Below are positions 26,401-34,714 of a stretch of DNA of 64,000 nucleotides, piece by piece. Both the position numbers and the translations under genes were made by a program. Numbering within the stretch: position 1 is the first letter of the stretch; each line of letters opens with the position of its first letter. Source of the stretch: Microcoleus sp. AS-A8 (GTDB lineage Bacteria; Cyanobacteriota; Cyanobacteriia; Cyanobacteriales; Coleofasciculaceae); assembly GCA_039962225.1 (NCBI GenBank), contig JAMPKV010000018.1, positions 1-64,000 of the forward strand. Reading direction: 5' to 3'. A model generated the notes under the pieces. The model ran no database searches and was not told the origin of the DNA. It saw nothing but the letters and a program-made list of their open reading frames with translations.

Positions 26401-27153
26401 TACCAGTTCTTGTTCTATGATCCGACAATCATCCTCTCGCTCCTTCACTTGAGCTAGAGTTTCTTTCGTCTGGACGATTTTGCGATCGAACCCAGCAACC
26501 CCTGCTAACTCATCAATAATCTCCCGGCGCTCCCGTGAGTTCATGGAAATGATGCTGGTGACATCGCCTTGCAGCACCACGTTGTAACCTTCTGGATACA
26601 CCCGCAGGCGGTTGAGCTGTTCATGAAGTTCAGTGAGAGTGCAAGGTTCGCCGTTGATGTAGTAATTCGAGGTGTAGGTGCCTTGCTGAGTTACCCGAAG
26701 TCTGCGAGTTACACTCCACTCTGTTTCTGTTGCTCCCTTCTCTTGCCCCCCTTTTTTAAGGGGGGGTTGGGGGGGATCGAAAGGTTCACCAGAGTCAGAT
26801 TCGGGATTTTCCTGATTTTGAGACAGGTACGGGGACACCTCCTCTACGTCGTCGTTCTCCTCTTCGTCGTCTAAGAGGGCATCGGGTGCATCGGATAAAT
26901 CAAACGTGGCGGTAACGCTAGCTTCAACAGTACCCCGACGCTCTTTATCGTGATTAACTAGATCGGGAAGACGTTCAGCACGCATTCCCTTGGAACTGGC
27001 AAGACCAAGGCAAAAAAGCAGAGCATCTAGGATATTCGATTTACCTGACCCGTTTGGCCCGGAAACCACTGTAAATCCTGGCAGCAAGGGAATGGATGTC
27101 GTGCCGCCGAAGGATTTAAAATTCGTGAGTTCCACGCGCTTAATATGCACCAT
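23419..27153 (-). CDS. smc: Chromosome segregation ATPase SMC
   Basis: 1244 residues. The Walker A GPNGSGKS (32-39), two long Gln/Glu/Leu-rich coiled coils, a central hinge with conserved glycines ([30 protein letters not shown]..., about 575-700) and the C-terminal signature and Walker B ([40 protein letters not shown]) are all present. SMC dimers with ScpA and ScpB compact and segregate the chromosome. The head has an unusual acidic insert at about 93-145 that includes [11 protein letters not shown] (126-136), read from a palindromic repeat at 26747-26783. The start ATG is in a good context. It is 74 bp upstream of the PRC-barrel gene. Confidence 0.96.
   Translation of the reverse strand: [1244 protein letters not shown]
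26747..26783. repeat. Palindromic repeat inside smc
   Basis: CCCCCCTTTTTTAAGGGGGG, then TTGGGGGGATC, lies in frame in the smc head region on the minus strand and is translated as [11 protein letters not shown]. It belongs to the same repeat type as 186, 27985, 38345 and 58104. Confidence 0.75.
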
Positions 27154-27327
27154 AGGCGCTGGGAAAGCTGGGATTTAAGTGATACGCGTGTATCAGTGTA
27201 ACAATTCTCAACAGGTTAGCACGGGTGTCGTGGAGATGAAAGGTGGTTGACGCCATAACTGGGAGGCGAGAAGCGATCGAGTTTGAAGTGTAAGAGGGGG
27301 TGCGATCGCACTCCTCATCCCCTACGA

Positions 27328-27570
27328 CTACTCCTCATTCTCAATTGAGCCACCACCTAAATACAGGCGAATAAACTCAGCCGCCGCCTCTGGATTAATC
27401 TTCCGCAGCACTTCCACAAAATCTTTGACAGTTTCAGCCGTTGGATCTCTAATCTCATTAACCCAGCGGTAAACATTGGAACGTCCAACTCCCAATTCTG
27501 CCGCTAATCGATATTGGCTGATGTCATAAGTTTCCAAGACCTTTTTAAGGGCTTTGCCTGCTTGTCCCAT
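27328..27570 (-). CDS. XRE-family helix-turn-helix regulator
   Basis: 80 residues, all within one XRE/Cro HTH. Helices 2 and 3 are in YRLAAELGVGRSNVYRWVNEIRDPTAETVKDFVEVL, and a short acidic C-terminus (GGGSIENEE) follows. A HTH of this size is a typical small dimeric repressor. A perfect 15-bp inverted repeat lies 43 bp upstream of its start (27613-27656), between it and the divergent small gene at 27760. This suggests autoregulation or control of the neighbours. It is 174 bp downstream of smc on the same strand. The target is not known. Confidence 0.85.
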   Translation of the reverse strand: MGQAGKALKKVLETYDISQYRLAAELGVGRSNVYRWVNEIRDPTAETVKDFVEVLRKINPEAAAEFIRLYLGGGSIENEE

Positions 27571-27612
27571 GCCTCTGATTGTGTCAGAGGCTCATAACTG
27601 AGTAAACGACTT

Positions 27613-27656
27613 CTTAATGGACTACTATGATAAACTGCATTTAGTAGTCCATTAAG
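27613..27656. promoter_or_regulatory. Perfect 15-bp inverted repeat, operator candidate
   Basis: CTTAATGGACTACTA (27613-27627) is the exact reverse complement of TAGTAGTCCATTAAG (27642-27656), with a 14-base spacer containing TATGAT on the plus strand. A looser related half-site (GGCTACTAA) lies at 27656-27664. It sits between two divergent genes, one a XRE repressor-type gene. A hairpin could also form in RNA, but there is no downstream T-run, and a DNA-binding site is the better reading. Confidence 0.6.
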
Positions 27657-27692
27657 GCTACTAATTAACCTTCTAGCAAATCTCAAACCAAA

Positions 27693-27728
27693 AGCCAGCG
27701 CTCAACTTTGCGAGGGCTGACGCTGGCT
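27693..27728 (+). other. Leader hairpin before the 71-residue ORF
   Basis: AGCCAGCG (27693-27700) pairs with CGCTGGCT (27721-27728) in the likely 5-prime untranslated region, about 31 bases before the ATG at 27760. The following AGGAG at about 27747 is a good ribosome binding site. A role in mRNA stability or translation control is possible. Confidence 0.4.
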
Positions 27729-27759
27729 TCTGGCTTCCTAATACCAGGAGACTCTAACA

Positions 27760-27975
27760 ATGATAAAACTACTGAGCCAACACAGCGATCGCCCTTGGAC
27801 GATTGTGCGTATTTTGCCCGATGCTCGACACTACACCGTCGCCCGTTTCCGCAATCGCCAAGACGCTAACGATCATCTGAGACTTTTACGGCGGTTCATT
27901 CCTGCGGCTGCGTTTGAGATTATCTTCGCTCCTCTTGAGGAAGAAGCACAGGATAATCCACGACAGTTCAGGTGA
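27760..27975 (+). CDS. Small conserved-type cyanobacterial hypothetical protein
   Basis: 71 residues, basic N-terminus and acidic C-terminus, with the core WTIVRILPDARHYTVARFRNRQDANDHLRLLRRFIPAAAFEIIF. The beta-alpha-beta look resembles small proteins common in cyanobacteria without an assigned function. The start is well supported by AGGAG 9-10 bases upstream. It shares an upstream inverted repeat with the divergent XRE gene. A palindromic repeat (27985-28036) separates it from the next gene. Confidence 0.7.
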   Translation: MIKLLSQHSDRPWTIVRILPDARHYTVARFRNRQDANDHLRLLRRFIPAAAFEIIFAPLEEEAQDNPRQFR

Positions 27976-27984
27976 AGAGTCGAT

Positions 27985-28036
27985 CCCCCCTAGCCCTCCT
28001 TTTTAAGCCGGAGCTTTAGTGAGGAGGTTGGGGGGA
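27985..28036. repeat. Composite palindromic repeat with CCGGAGCTTTAGTGAGGA
   Basis: CCCCCCTAGCCCTCCTTTTTAAG pairs roughly with the later GAGGTTGGGGGGATC, and CCGGAGCTTTAGTGAGGA (28008-28025) sits in between. The latter unit also occurs at 44741 and, reversed, at 61567. It looks like one repeat inserted in another. Confidence 0.6.
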
Positions 28037-28081
28037 TCTACCAGGGAATTGCAGTACCTAATGCTAAAATCCGCTACAACC

Positions 28082-28435
28082 ATGCAACCGCTACGCTATC
28101 GCATCAACCCCCAAACCTTTGTCATTACCCTCAGGCAAATCGCCAAACACCTGAAAATCAACCAAGAACGCATTATCAACTGGGAAAAATGGCATAACGT
28201 CCTTTGGGTACACATCAAAGGACTTGGTGGTTACTTCGTCAGTTACCGCAAACTCGAACAATGGATTGCCGCTTGCCGCACCTTGATTCATAGTTGCTCA
28301 AATCTGCCAGAGCTCGACGCCCTCTGGTCAGCTATCCTGCAAGAAGCCCAACGATATACTGAAGACGCCCTATCCCGAATTGAAGCCATCTGGCAGCAAC
28401 GATACACTTATTTATACAGCCGTCAACAGAACTAG
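28082..28435 (+). CDS. Hypothetical protein, possible HTH
   Basis: 117 residues from ATG 28082 (MQPLRYRINPQTF). A Met seven codons earlier (28061) is also possible; the longer frame back to GTG 28019 reads through a dispersed repeat and is not credible. The segment TLRQIAKHLKINQERIINWEKW resembles a helix-turn-helix, followed by WVHIKGLGGYFVSYRKLEQWI and a helical tail. No family is recognised. It follows the 71-residue gene on the same strand and may share its transcript, although a repeat separates them. Confidence 0.6.
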   Translation: MQPLRYRINPQTFVITLRQIAKHLKINQERIINWEKWHNVLWVHIKGLGGYFVSYRKLEQWIAACRTLIHSCSNLPELDALWSAILQEAQRYTEDALSRIEAIWQQRYTYLYSRQQN

Positions 28436-28567
28436 AGCGATCGCTAATACCAAATCTCTTTAAGAACGCCACAAGTTCCATGCCTCAAAGGCTAAAGTAG
28501 AATCTACCTTTACACTCGTTGCCTTGATAAGGCATCTAGGCATCTTGATAGACTAGAAAATTATAGG

Positions 28568-31345
28568 GTGATTGATTGGATGAGACGAGTGCCGTTGTGG
28601 GTGTTGTTCTTACTGGGCTTATTCTTATGGACTGGGCTGATTGCTATCAAGCAAACGTTTCCCTTAAGGGCGCAACAGCCCTTGACGCTCCCAGCGACTC
28701 AAACCCATACAGCTTTAGTACTGTCTCAGGCCAAGGTAAAATCTAGCTCTGATTCGGAATTAGAGTCGTTTGACAAGCTAGTCGCAGACACGGAAAAGTT
28801 GGAAGGGCTGTTTAACCTTTACCGCAATCCAGAGACGGCTAAAATTTACCTGGAAGTAAAGCCTCAACAGTTGAACAAAAACTACCTTGCCAGCGTGACG
28901 ATGGAATCGGGCATCGGTGAACGGGGGCTATACAGTGGAGTTCCGCTACAAACTTGGCTGTTCTACTTCCGCCGCATGAATAATAACTTACACTTCGTTG
29001 TGCGGAATGTGAATTTTCGTGCTGAACCGGGCGATCCCCAAAAGCGATCGCTGGATCGCTCATTTAGCGATTCCGTTCTCTACTCCCTTCCGATTAAAAG
29101 CATTCATCCAACTCAAGAGACGATTCTCATTGATTTGGGTGACTTGATGCTCACTGATATTCCAGGATTAACCCCCTTCTTAGAAGAGTCCTTGAAAGGA
29201 AACTACCAACTCGACACCAATAAGTCCTATTTTGGAACGGCCAAAGCCTTTCCAGCGAATGTCGAGATTGAATCAATTTATGGATTTTCTTTAAGTTCTG
29301 GTCAAGGGGACTACTTGCCAACGCTTCCAGATAACCGTGCTCTTACTCTTCGCGTTCGCTACAGTCTCTCTCAGCTTGAGCAAAACAACAGCTACCGTCC
29401 GCGCCTAGCTGACGAACGTGTTGGCTATTTCTTAACCACTTATCAAGACTTCTCTAACGCTAAACGCCGCGATGTATTTGTACGCTATATCAACCGTTGG
29501 CATTTAGAAAAACAAGACCCAAAAGCGCCCTTATCTTCCCCAAAAAAACCAATTGTATTTTGGATTGAAAACGCCGTTCCTTTGGAATACCGCGAAGCCA
29601 TTCGGGAAGGGGTGCTGATGTGGAACAAAGCGTTTGAGAAGGCGGGATTTAAAGATGCCATTCAAGTAGAACAAATGCCAGATAATGCCGATTGGGACTC
29701 GGCAGATGTGCGCTACAACACCATTCGCTGGTTCAATTCTTTAGATGGATTTTTTGCTAGAGGGCCGGCACGAGTTAATCCCTTAACCGGAGAAATCTTA
29801 GATGCTGATATTGTCGTAGATAGTGGTTTAGTGCGTGATATTCAGCAAGATTTTCGGCGTTTGGTGGATCAAAATCAAGTGCAGAAGAATTCAAAGAATT
29901 CGTTGCTCTCAACTTTGATGGGAACGGGTAATCTTTGCCCATCCGTGATTGATCGCTCATCTACGTCCAAAAAACCGTCTGCTTTATCACAATTAGCGAA
30001 AGACCACGATCTTTGCTATAGCAGGGAGTCGATTCAGCAGTCTGCGATTGATCGATTGGGATTGTCTGTGTTTTCTGCCAATACCCAACTCAGGAGTGAG
30101 CAAATGAAAGAATATGTGCATCAGCGATTGCGTTGGGTGATTGCTCACGAAGTCGGACATACCCTAGGTTTGCGTCACAACTTTCGGGGTAGCACACTCC
30201 TGGCACCACAGGAATTGAATAATAGCAATGTCACGCAGACACAAGGATTGGTTAACTCGGTGATGGATTACTTGCCGATCAACCTGGCACCCCAAGGGAC
30301 ACCCCAAGGAGACTATTTTCCCGTTGCTGTTGGTGTTTATGATGAGTGGGCGATCGAGTATGGCTATAAACCCAGTGGTGCCATTGTGGCGCAAGCGGAA
30401 CGGCGGTTTTTAGAGGAGATTGCCAAGCGTTCCACGAACCCAGATCTCGCCTATGCCACGGATGAAGATATCTTTGACTTGAACCCTGATGCCAATCGTT
30501 GGGATATGAGCAGCGATGTGCTGACTTATTCTCAAACACAATTGGACAATGCAAGAGCTATGTGGGCACGTCTGGAAAAGCGTTATCCCAGCAGTGGTGA
30601 AAGTTACAGCGAACTCAGCGAACTGTTTGATACGGTGTTCTGGCATTATTTGCAAAACGTATATTTCATCACTAAATATATTGGTGGACAGTCGTTTTAC
30701 CGCAACCACGCGGGAGATCCGAATGGGAGATTACCCTTTGAACCGGTGCCAGTGGCAAAGCAACGAGAGGCACTCTCAGTGTTGCAAAAATATGTATTTG
30801 CGGCAGATGCGTTCAAATTTTCACCTCAGTTGTTGAATAAGTTAGCTCCATCGCGGTGGAGAGATTGGGGCAATGACTTGAAGATCGAGCGATTAGATTA
30901 CCCAATTCACGAGAGTATTTTCTTTTTGCAAAGTCAGGTGTTGGGAGATTTGCTTTCGGGCGATCGCCTCACTCGTTTACAAGATATTGAACTCAAGAGT
31001 CCTTCCAATCAGGCGTTGACGCTGCCAGAACTGTTTAAAACCTTGGAGGATAGTATTTGGACAGAGGTACTCCAACCCAACGACAAATCTCTTTCGATCT
31101 CCAGTGTCCGTCGCTCATTGCAACGGAGTTATCTCAACCAATTAACGAGTATGGTATTGCGGACGGCTAATGTGCCTGAAGATGCCCGAACCCTCGCTTG
31201 GTATCGATTACGCCAGTTACACGGAAGCCTCAATCGTACACTGAGAAGGCACGGTGGAGAGATGGACACTTACACCAAAGCTCACTTGGAAGAAACGCGA
31301 TCGCGTATCACTAAAGCGTTGGATGCCCAGCTCCAATCGCAGTAA
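28568..31345 (+). CDS. Secreted zinc-dependent metalloprotease (DUF5117/DUF4953 type)
   Basis: 925 residues. The N-terminus has a hydrophobic segment (about 9-26) that should be a signal or anchor. A large N-terminal domain (60-330) includes YLEVKPQQLNKNYLASVTMESGIGERG and VVRNVNFRAEPGD blocks typical of DUF5117. The gluzincin/metzincin-like zinc site HEVGHTLGLRH lies at 527-537 with a downstream SVMDYLP Met-turn-like motif. A DUF4953-type C-terminal region follows (about 560-925). The family contains periplasmic or outer-surface zinc proteases in bacteria; the substrate is unknown. Start GTG 28568 or ATG 28580. It is monocistronic. Confidence 0.88.
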   Translation: MIDWMRRVPLWVLFLLGLFLWTGLIAIKQTFPLRAQQPLTLPATQTHTALVLSQAKVKSSSDSELESFDKLVADTEKLEGLFNLYRNPETAKIYLEVKPQQLNKNYLASVTMESGIGERGLYSGVPLQTWLFYFRRMNNNLHFVVRNVNFRAEPGDPQKRSLDRSFSDSVLYSLPIKSIHPTQETILIDLGDLMLTDIPGLTPFLEESLKGNYQLDTNKSYFGTAKAFPANVEIESIYGFSLSSGQGDYLPTLPDNRALTLRVRYSLSQLEQNNSYRPRLADERVGYFLTTYQDFSNAKRRDVFVRYINRWHLEKQDPKAPLSSPKKPIVFWIENAVPLEYREAIREGVLMWNKAFEKAGFKDAIQVEQMPDNADWDSADVRYNTIRWFNSLDGFFARGPARVNPLTGEILDADIVVDSGLVRDIQQDFRRLVDQNQVQKNSKNSLLSTLMGTGNLCPSVIDRSSTSKKPSALSQLAKDHDLCYSRESIQQSAIDRLGLSVFSANTQLRSEQMKEYVHQRLRWVIAHEVGHTLGLRHNFRGSTLLAPQELNNSNVTQTQGLVNSVMDYLPINLAPQGTPQGDYFPVAVGVYDEWAIEYGYKPSGAIVAQAERRFLEEIAKRSTNPDLAYATDEDIFDLNPDANRWDMSSDVLTYSQTQLDNARAMWARLEKRYPSSGESYSELSELFDTVFWHYLQNVYFITKYIGGQSFYRNHAGDPNGRLPFEPVPVAKQREALSVLQKYVFAADAFKFSPQLLNKLAPSRWRDWGNDLKIERLDYPIHESIFFLQSQVLGDLLSGDRLTRLQDIELKSPSNQALTLPELFKTLEDSIWTEVLQPNDKSLSISSVRRSLQRSYLNQLTSMVLRTANVPEDARTLAWYRLRQLHGSLNRTLRRHGGEMDTYTKAHLEETRSRITKALDAQLQSQ

Positions 31346-31762
31346 TGCCCTTAGAGCCAGCCCTAATGAAGAGCATTCTCCCCTGACATCGGCTAACAAT
31401 TTTTATATAAAAATACCATCACCAGGCTGTTTTTGGTAGGGTACCAAATCCGGGTTAACTACCCCCTTTTTGGTGTAGACAAGGCATAAGGCAGATGGCA
31501 GATGGCAGAAGGAAAAAATACTTAAGCTGAAAAGGGGCTTATCAAAGCGGATTTGGGAGGGTACCTGAGACATATTTGCATTAGGAAACCAGGAACAAGA
31601 GTTCAAAGTTCCGATAAATTTTCTGACTAGATTAGATAAAGCGTCGAATAAGTGGGGTTTTGTCGTTTTCAATATAGATAGGGACTCAGGTCATTCACTG
31701 CACACAGTAGATCATTCAGTAGACCATTGTGCCTTAAGGACGCTTCGCATACTCCAGGATAT
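31346..31762. other. Non-coding stretch with an imperfect inverted repeat
   Basis: No credible gene. GGTACCAAATCCG (31439-31451) faces CGGATTTGGGAGGGTACC (about 31548-31565), and degenerate GGCAGAT/GGCAGAA heptamers lie between (about 31490-31512). This resembles an inserted repeat element. The promoter of the cyclase gene should be near the right end. Confidence 0.45.
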
Positions 31763-33136
31763 ATGTTTACCAAAGAAAAAACTCTCTCCACGGAGCTCAA
31801 AGGACAACGCACTCTGGCGGCGATTATCTTTACAGATGTCGTCAGCTATAGTGCAATGATGGCAGCCAACGAAGAGTACACCCTGGACTTGCTCCGCCGG
31901 GACTTCCAAGTCATGAAGCAACTGTGTCAGCAGTTTGAAGGCAAAGTCCTCAAAACCATTGGCGATGCGCTGCTGATGTACTTCCCTAGTGCGGTTAAAG
32001 CCGTCGCTTGTGCCAAAGAAATTCAATCCCGTTTTGCTGAATTAGCCGCTAAACTCGCTCCAGAAGAGGTTCTAATTCATCGGATTGGCATTCATTTAGG
32101 GGATGTGTTTTTCAATGGCACCGATGTCATGGGTGATGGGGTGAATGTGGCGGCACGCCTGCAATCGGAAGCCCAACCCGGTGGGATTTGTATGTCTCAT
32201 ACAGTCTATGACGTGGTGAAAACTCCCCTCGCTCTAAGCGTTAGTGAATTAGTGCCCAAAAAGTTAAAAAATATTCCCGGTTCAGTGTTGGTCTACCAAA
32301 TTCCCCCGATCCACCCTACACCTTTTACAGCTCCATTCGAGCTGGAATCGATGGATTCAGAAGGGAATAGCCAAGAGTCGGAGTTAGTCATCTACTCCTC
32401 TGGGCAATGGGTTCTGTTACACGAACATTTCTTCCAAATCGAAACGTATAGTCAAAATGCCAATGGCAAGCTGATTATCCAAATTCCCTCTAGAACGACC
32501 CAAGATGATGCGGCAATCCAAGCCCTTCGTCCTAAGAATGAACAGCCACCTCTGCTCAAATTCGCCTATCAAAATGATGGTTTCTTGGTTAAAGTTAAGA
32601 GTGTAGAATTAATATCTAGAGCGGATTGTAAACTCTGGACTGTTACACTTGAACCCAAACCCGTCAAGCTAGATAATAAGACCTTGGAGCAATCTTACAA
32701 AGGACGCAAGCAATTCTATACAGCTGATGATATTGCGACCTTAAAAGCGAGGCGGTTGTTATTCAATGACCCACCCAAGTTGCAAATGCTGCAAGATGCT
32801 CAAGTTTTCAGTCCTGCATTAGCTGAACGGGCCGTGTTGGAGAAACTAATTCAAAGCAGTGCAACTACCATTAGCATTGAAAACTGTGTGCTCCAATCGT
32901 TGTATCCGCTATACAAAGATCAACCTAAGGCGTTCTTAGAAAAGGCGCGACTCCAAGCCATTTTCTATCTCAAAGCAGTGGGTGTTGTTGAGCAGGTGAT
33001 GGAGTTATCATTAAGCTCGATGTGTCAAGGTAAGGTACACGTTCGGTTTTGTGGGAAACGGCAGCAAGTTTATGCGGGAATTGAACCCGCTACCCTTGAA
33101 ATTGAAGGAGACTGTTTGTTGGTTAGCAGGAGTTAG
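31763..33136 (+). CDS. Class III adenylate cyclase with an uncharacterised C-terminal domain
   Basis: 457 residues from ATG 31763, which has AGGAT upstream; the frame is open to 31727 but that part is not conserved. The cyclase domain (about 15-190) has both metal-binding aspartates (IFTDVVSYS and IGDALLMYF), the adenine-selecting pair Lys (VLKTIGD) and Asp (TDVMGDG), and the transition-state Asn and Arg (VNVAARL). It therefore looks catalytically complete for ATP to cAMP. The C-terminal half (about 215-457) includes FHFFQIETYSQ-like and a closing block VHVRFCGKRQQVYAGIEPATLEIEGD. I do not recognise this domain. It converges on another cyclase. Confidence 0.88.
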   Translation: MFTKEKTLSTELKGQRTLAAIIFTDVVSYSAMMAANEEYTLDLLRRDFQVMKQLCQQFEGKVLKTIGDALLMYFPSAVKAVACAKEIQSRFAELAAKLAPEEVLIHRIGIHLGDVFFNGTDVMGDGVNVAARLQSEAQPGGICMSHTVYDVVKTPLALSVSELVPKKLKNIPGSVLVYQIPPIHPTPFTAPFELESMDSEGNSQESELVIYSSGQWVLLHEHFFQIETYSQNANGKLIIQIPSRTTQDDAAIQALRPKNEQPPLLKFAYQNDGFLVKVKSVELISRADCKLWTVTLEPKPVKLDNKTLEQSYKGRKQFYTADDIATLKARRLLFNDPPKLQMLQDAQVFSPALAERAVLEKLIQSSATTISIENCVLQSLYPLYKDQPKAFLEKARLQAIFYLKAVGVVEQVMELSLSSMCQGKVHVRFCGKRQQVYAGIEPATLEIEGDCLLVSRS

Positions 33137-33175
33137 ATCAGTTGAGGTGATCAGCCTGATTAATCAGGGTCAAAT

Positions 33176-34666
33176 TCATCGTTTCTTATGAAAAACGTCA
33201 AATTCTTCACACTTTAGAGCGATTCCAGCTTTTTGGGATACTTTGATTCGTTCTAGATAAAGATGAGCAGCTAAATCTTGGTCATTAACTTGCAAAACTC
33301 GCTCAAAGTATAGCTGGGATTTAGTAAATTCTTCCTGAAAATAAAGCCAAACCCCTTGTTCAAAATCGCGCTTGGTTTGGGTTTTGAACTCTTGAATCAA
33401 GGAAGAGTCACCGTCGTAAATTTCAAAGACTGCTACAAAAGACTGCTTCCCTCTCACCTGAACTCGGTCAAGAAATCGGCAGGTATAGGTTTGGGGATCA
33501 TCAAGTTTAGAGAGAGCTTCACCACTAACAATGATACCTGCTCCGTAGAGTTTGGTTAACTGTTCCAAGCGACTGGCTAGATTCACCGCATCGGCAATTA
33601 CCGTACTTGATAGTCGCTCTTCCTCCCCAATAATACCCAGCATCATGCTGCCACTATGAATGCCAATGCCGATACTGATGGGCAGGCAACCTCTATTTTG
33701 AAGAGACTCATTATAAATTGCCACCTGTTTTTGCATTTCAATTGCAGCTGTCAGGGCATCATCGACGGTTTCAGGAAACAAAGCCATGATGGCATCGCCA
33801 ATATACTTATCAATAAAGCCGTTGTGCTGTCGGATAATGGGACAAACTTGATGTAAGTAGGAATTGAGGAAATCAAAATTTTCGCGGGGAGACATCGTTT
33901 CCGATAAAGTGGTAAAAGAGCGAATGTCGGCAAACAAAATGGACATCGTGGCTTGTACTGAATCCCCTAGCTTGGCGTCAACAATACTGTTTTTTTTGAG
34001 AAAATGCAAAAATTGACGGGGTACAAATCGTGCTGAAGCTTGGGCAATTTTTGCCAGTTCTCTTCTACTTTCTTCTAGCTTATTGAGGGCACGAAAAGCT
34101 CTCAATGCAGTCACAATTGTAGTAAATAATTTGCGAGTCGTTAGTTCAGTTTTGGTTTTATAGTCATTAATATCGTAGTGAATAATTACCACATCTTCCG
34201 GAGCTTGGCCTGGTTGACCTGTGCGTAATATAATCCGCACTAATGAATTACCCAGAACATCCCGAATATATTTTACCACTTCCAATCCGGCATCATCGCT
34301 TTCCATGACTACATCGAGCAAAATCAGAGCCGTATCTGGATGTGTTTCGATTAATGTTTTGGCTTCTTCTCCCGAATAAGCACTAATGAATCTCAGGGGA
34401 ATGCCGTCAAATATAAATTCACTGAGTACTAATTTAGTAATCTGATGAATTTCGGCTTCATCGTCTACTATAAGAATTTTCCAGCTGTCTCCTGTCGATA
34501 GGGGGAAGTCGTTGGCATTGGTAAAAAAAGTTTTTTTATCTTCAGGATTTGAATAAATTAATTCATCGTCTTCATCGGCAAAGACTATTTCCTCATCGTC
34601 TTCATCAGCAAAGACTATTTTATCGTCATTTTCATTAAAGGTCTGGTTTTTAGTCTCTTCTAACAT
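33176..34666 (-). CDS. Receiver-domain adenylate cyclase (CyaC-like response regulator)
   Basis: 496 residues. An acidic N-terminus has two near-repeats of IVFADEDDE (about 17-40). A receiver follows (about 65-185) with phospho-acceptor Asp in ALILLDVVMES. A linker with LPF-like NSIV segment leads to a class III cyclase (about 240-420): ILFADIRSFTTL, FIDKYIGDAIMALFP, and STVIADAVNLASRLEQ, where the Lys and Thr are the adenylate-specific pair known from cyanobacterial CyaC. Phosphorylation probably controls cAMP synthesis. It is only 48 bp downstream of the giant kinase gene on the same strand, which provides a likely kinase. Confidence 0.92.
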   Translation of the reverse strand: MLEETKNQTFNENDDKIVFADEDDEEIVFADEDDELIYSNPEDKKTFFTNANDFPLSTGDSWKILIVDDEAEIHQITKLVLSEFIFDGIPLRFISAYSGEEAKTLIETHPDTALILLDVVMESDDAGLEVVKYIRDVLGNSLVRIILRTGQPGQAPEDVVIIHYDINDYKTKTELTTRKLFTTIVTALRAFRALNKLEESRRELAKIAQASARFVPRQFLHFLKKNSIVDAKLGDSVQATMSILFADIRSFTTLSETMSPRENFDFLNSYLHQVCPIIRQHNGFIDKYIGDAIMALFPETVDDALTAAIEMQKQVAIYNESLQNRGCLPISIGIGIHSGSMMLGIIGEEERLSSTVIADAVNLASRLEQLTKLYGAGIIVSGEALSKLDDPQTYTCRFLDRVQVRGKQSFVAVFEIYDGDSSLIQEFKTQTKRDFEQGVWLYFQEEFTKSQLYFERVLQVNDQDLAAHLYLERIKVSQKAGIALKCEEFDVFHKKR

Positions 34667-34714
34667 TGTTATTTATTTCTTATTAAAAATTGTAAATTGG
34701 GATATCCCTACTCT

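Noticed and set aside
28019-28081. Upstream extension of the 28082 gene to GTG 28019
   Set aside because: The added residues are read from a dispersed repeat (GAGGAGGTTGGGGGG), so this start is not credible.
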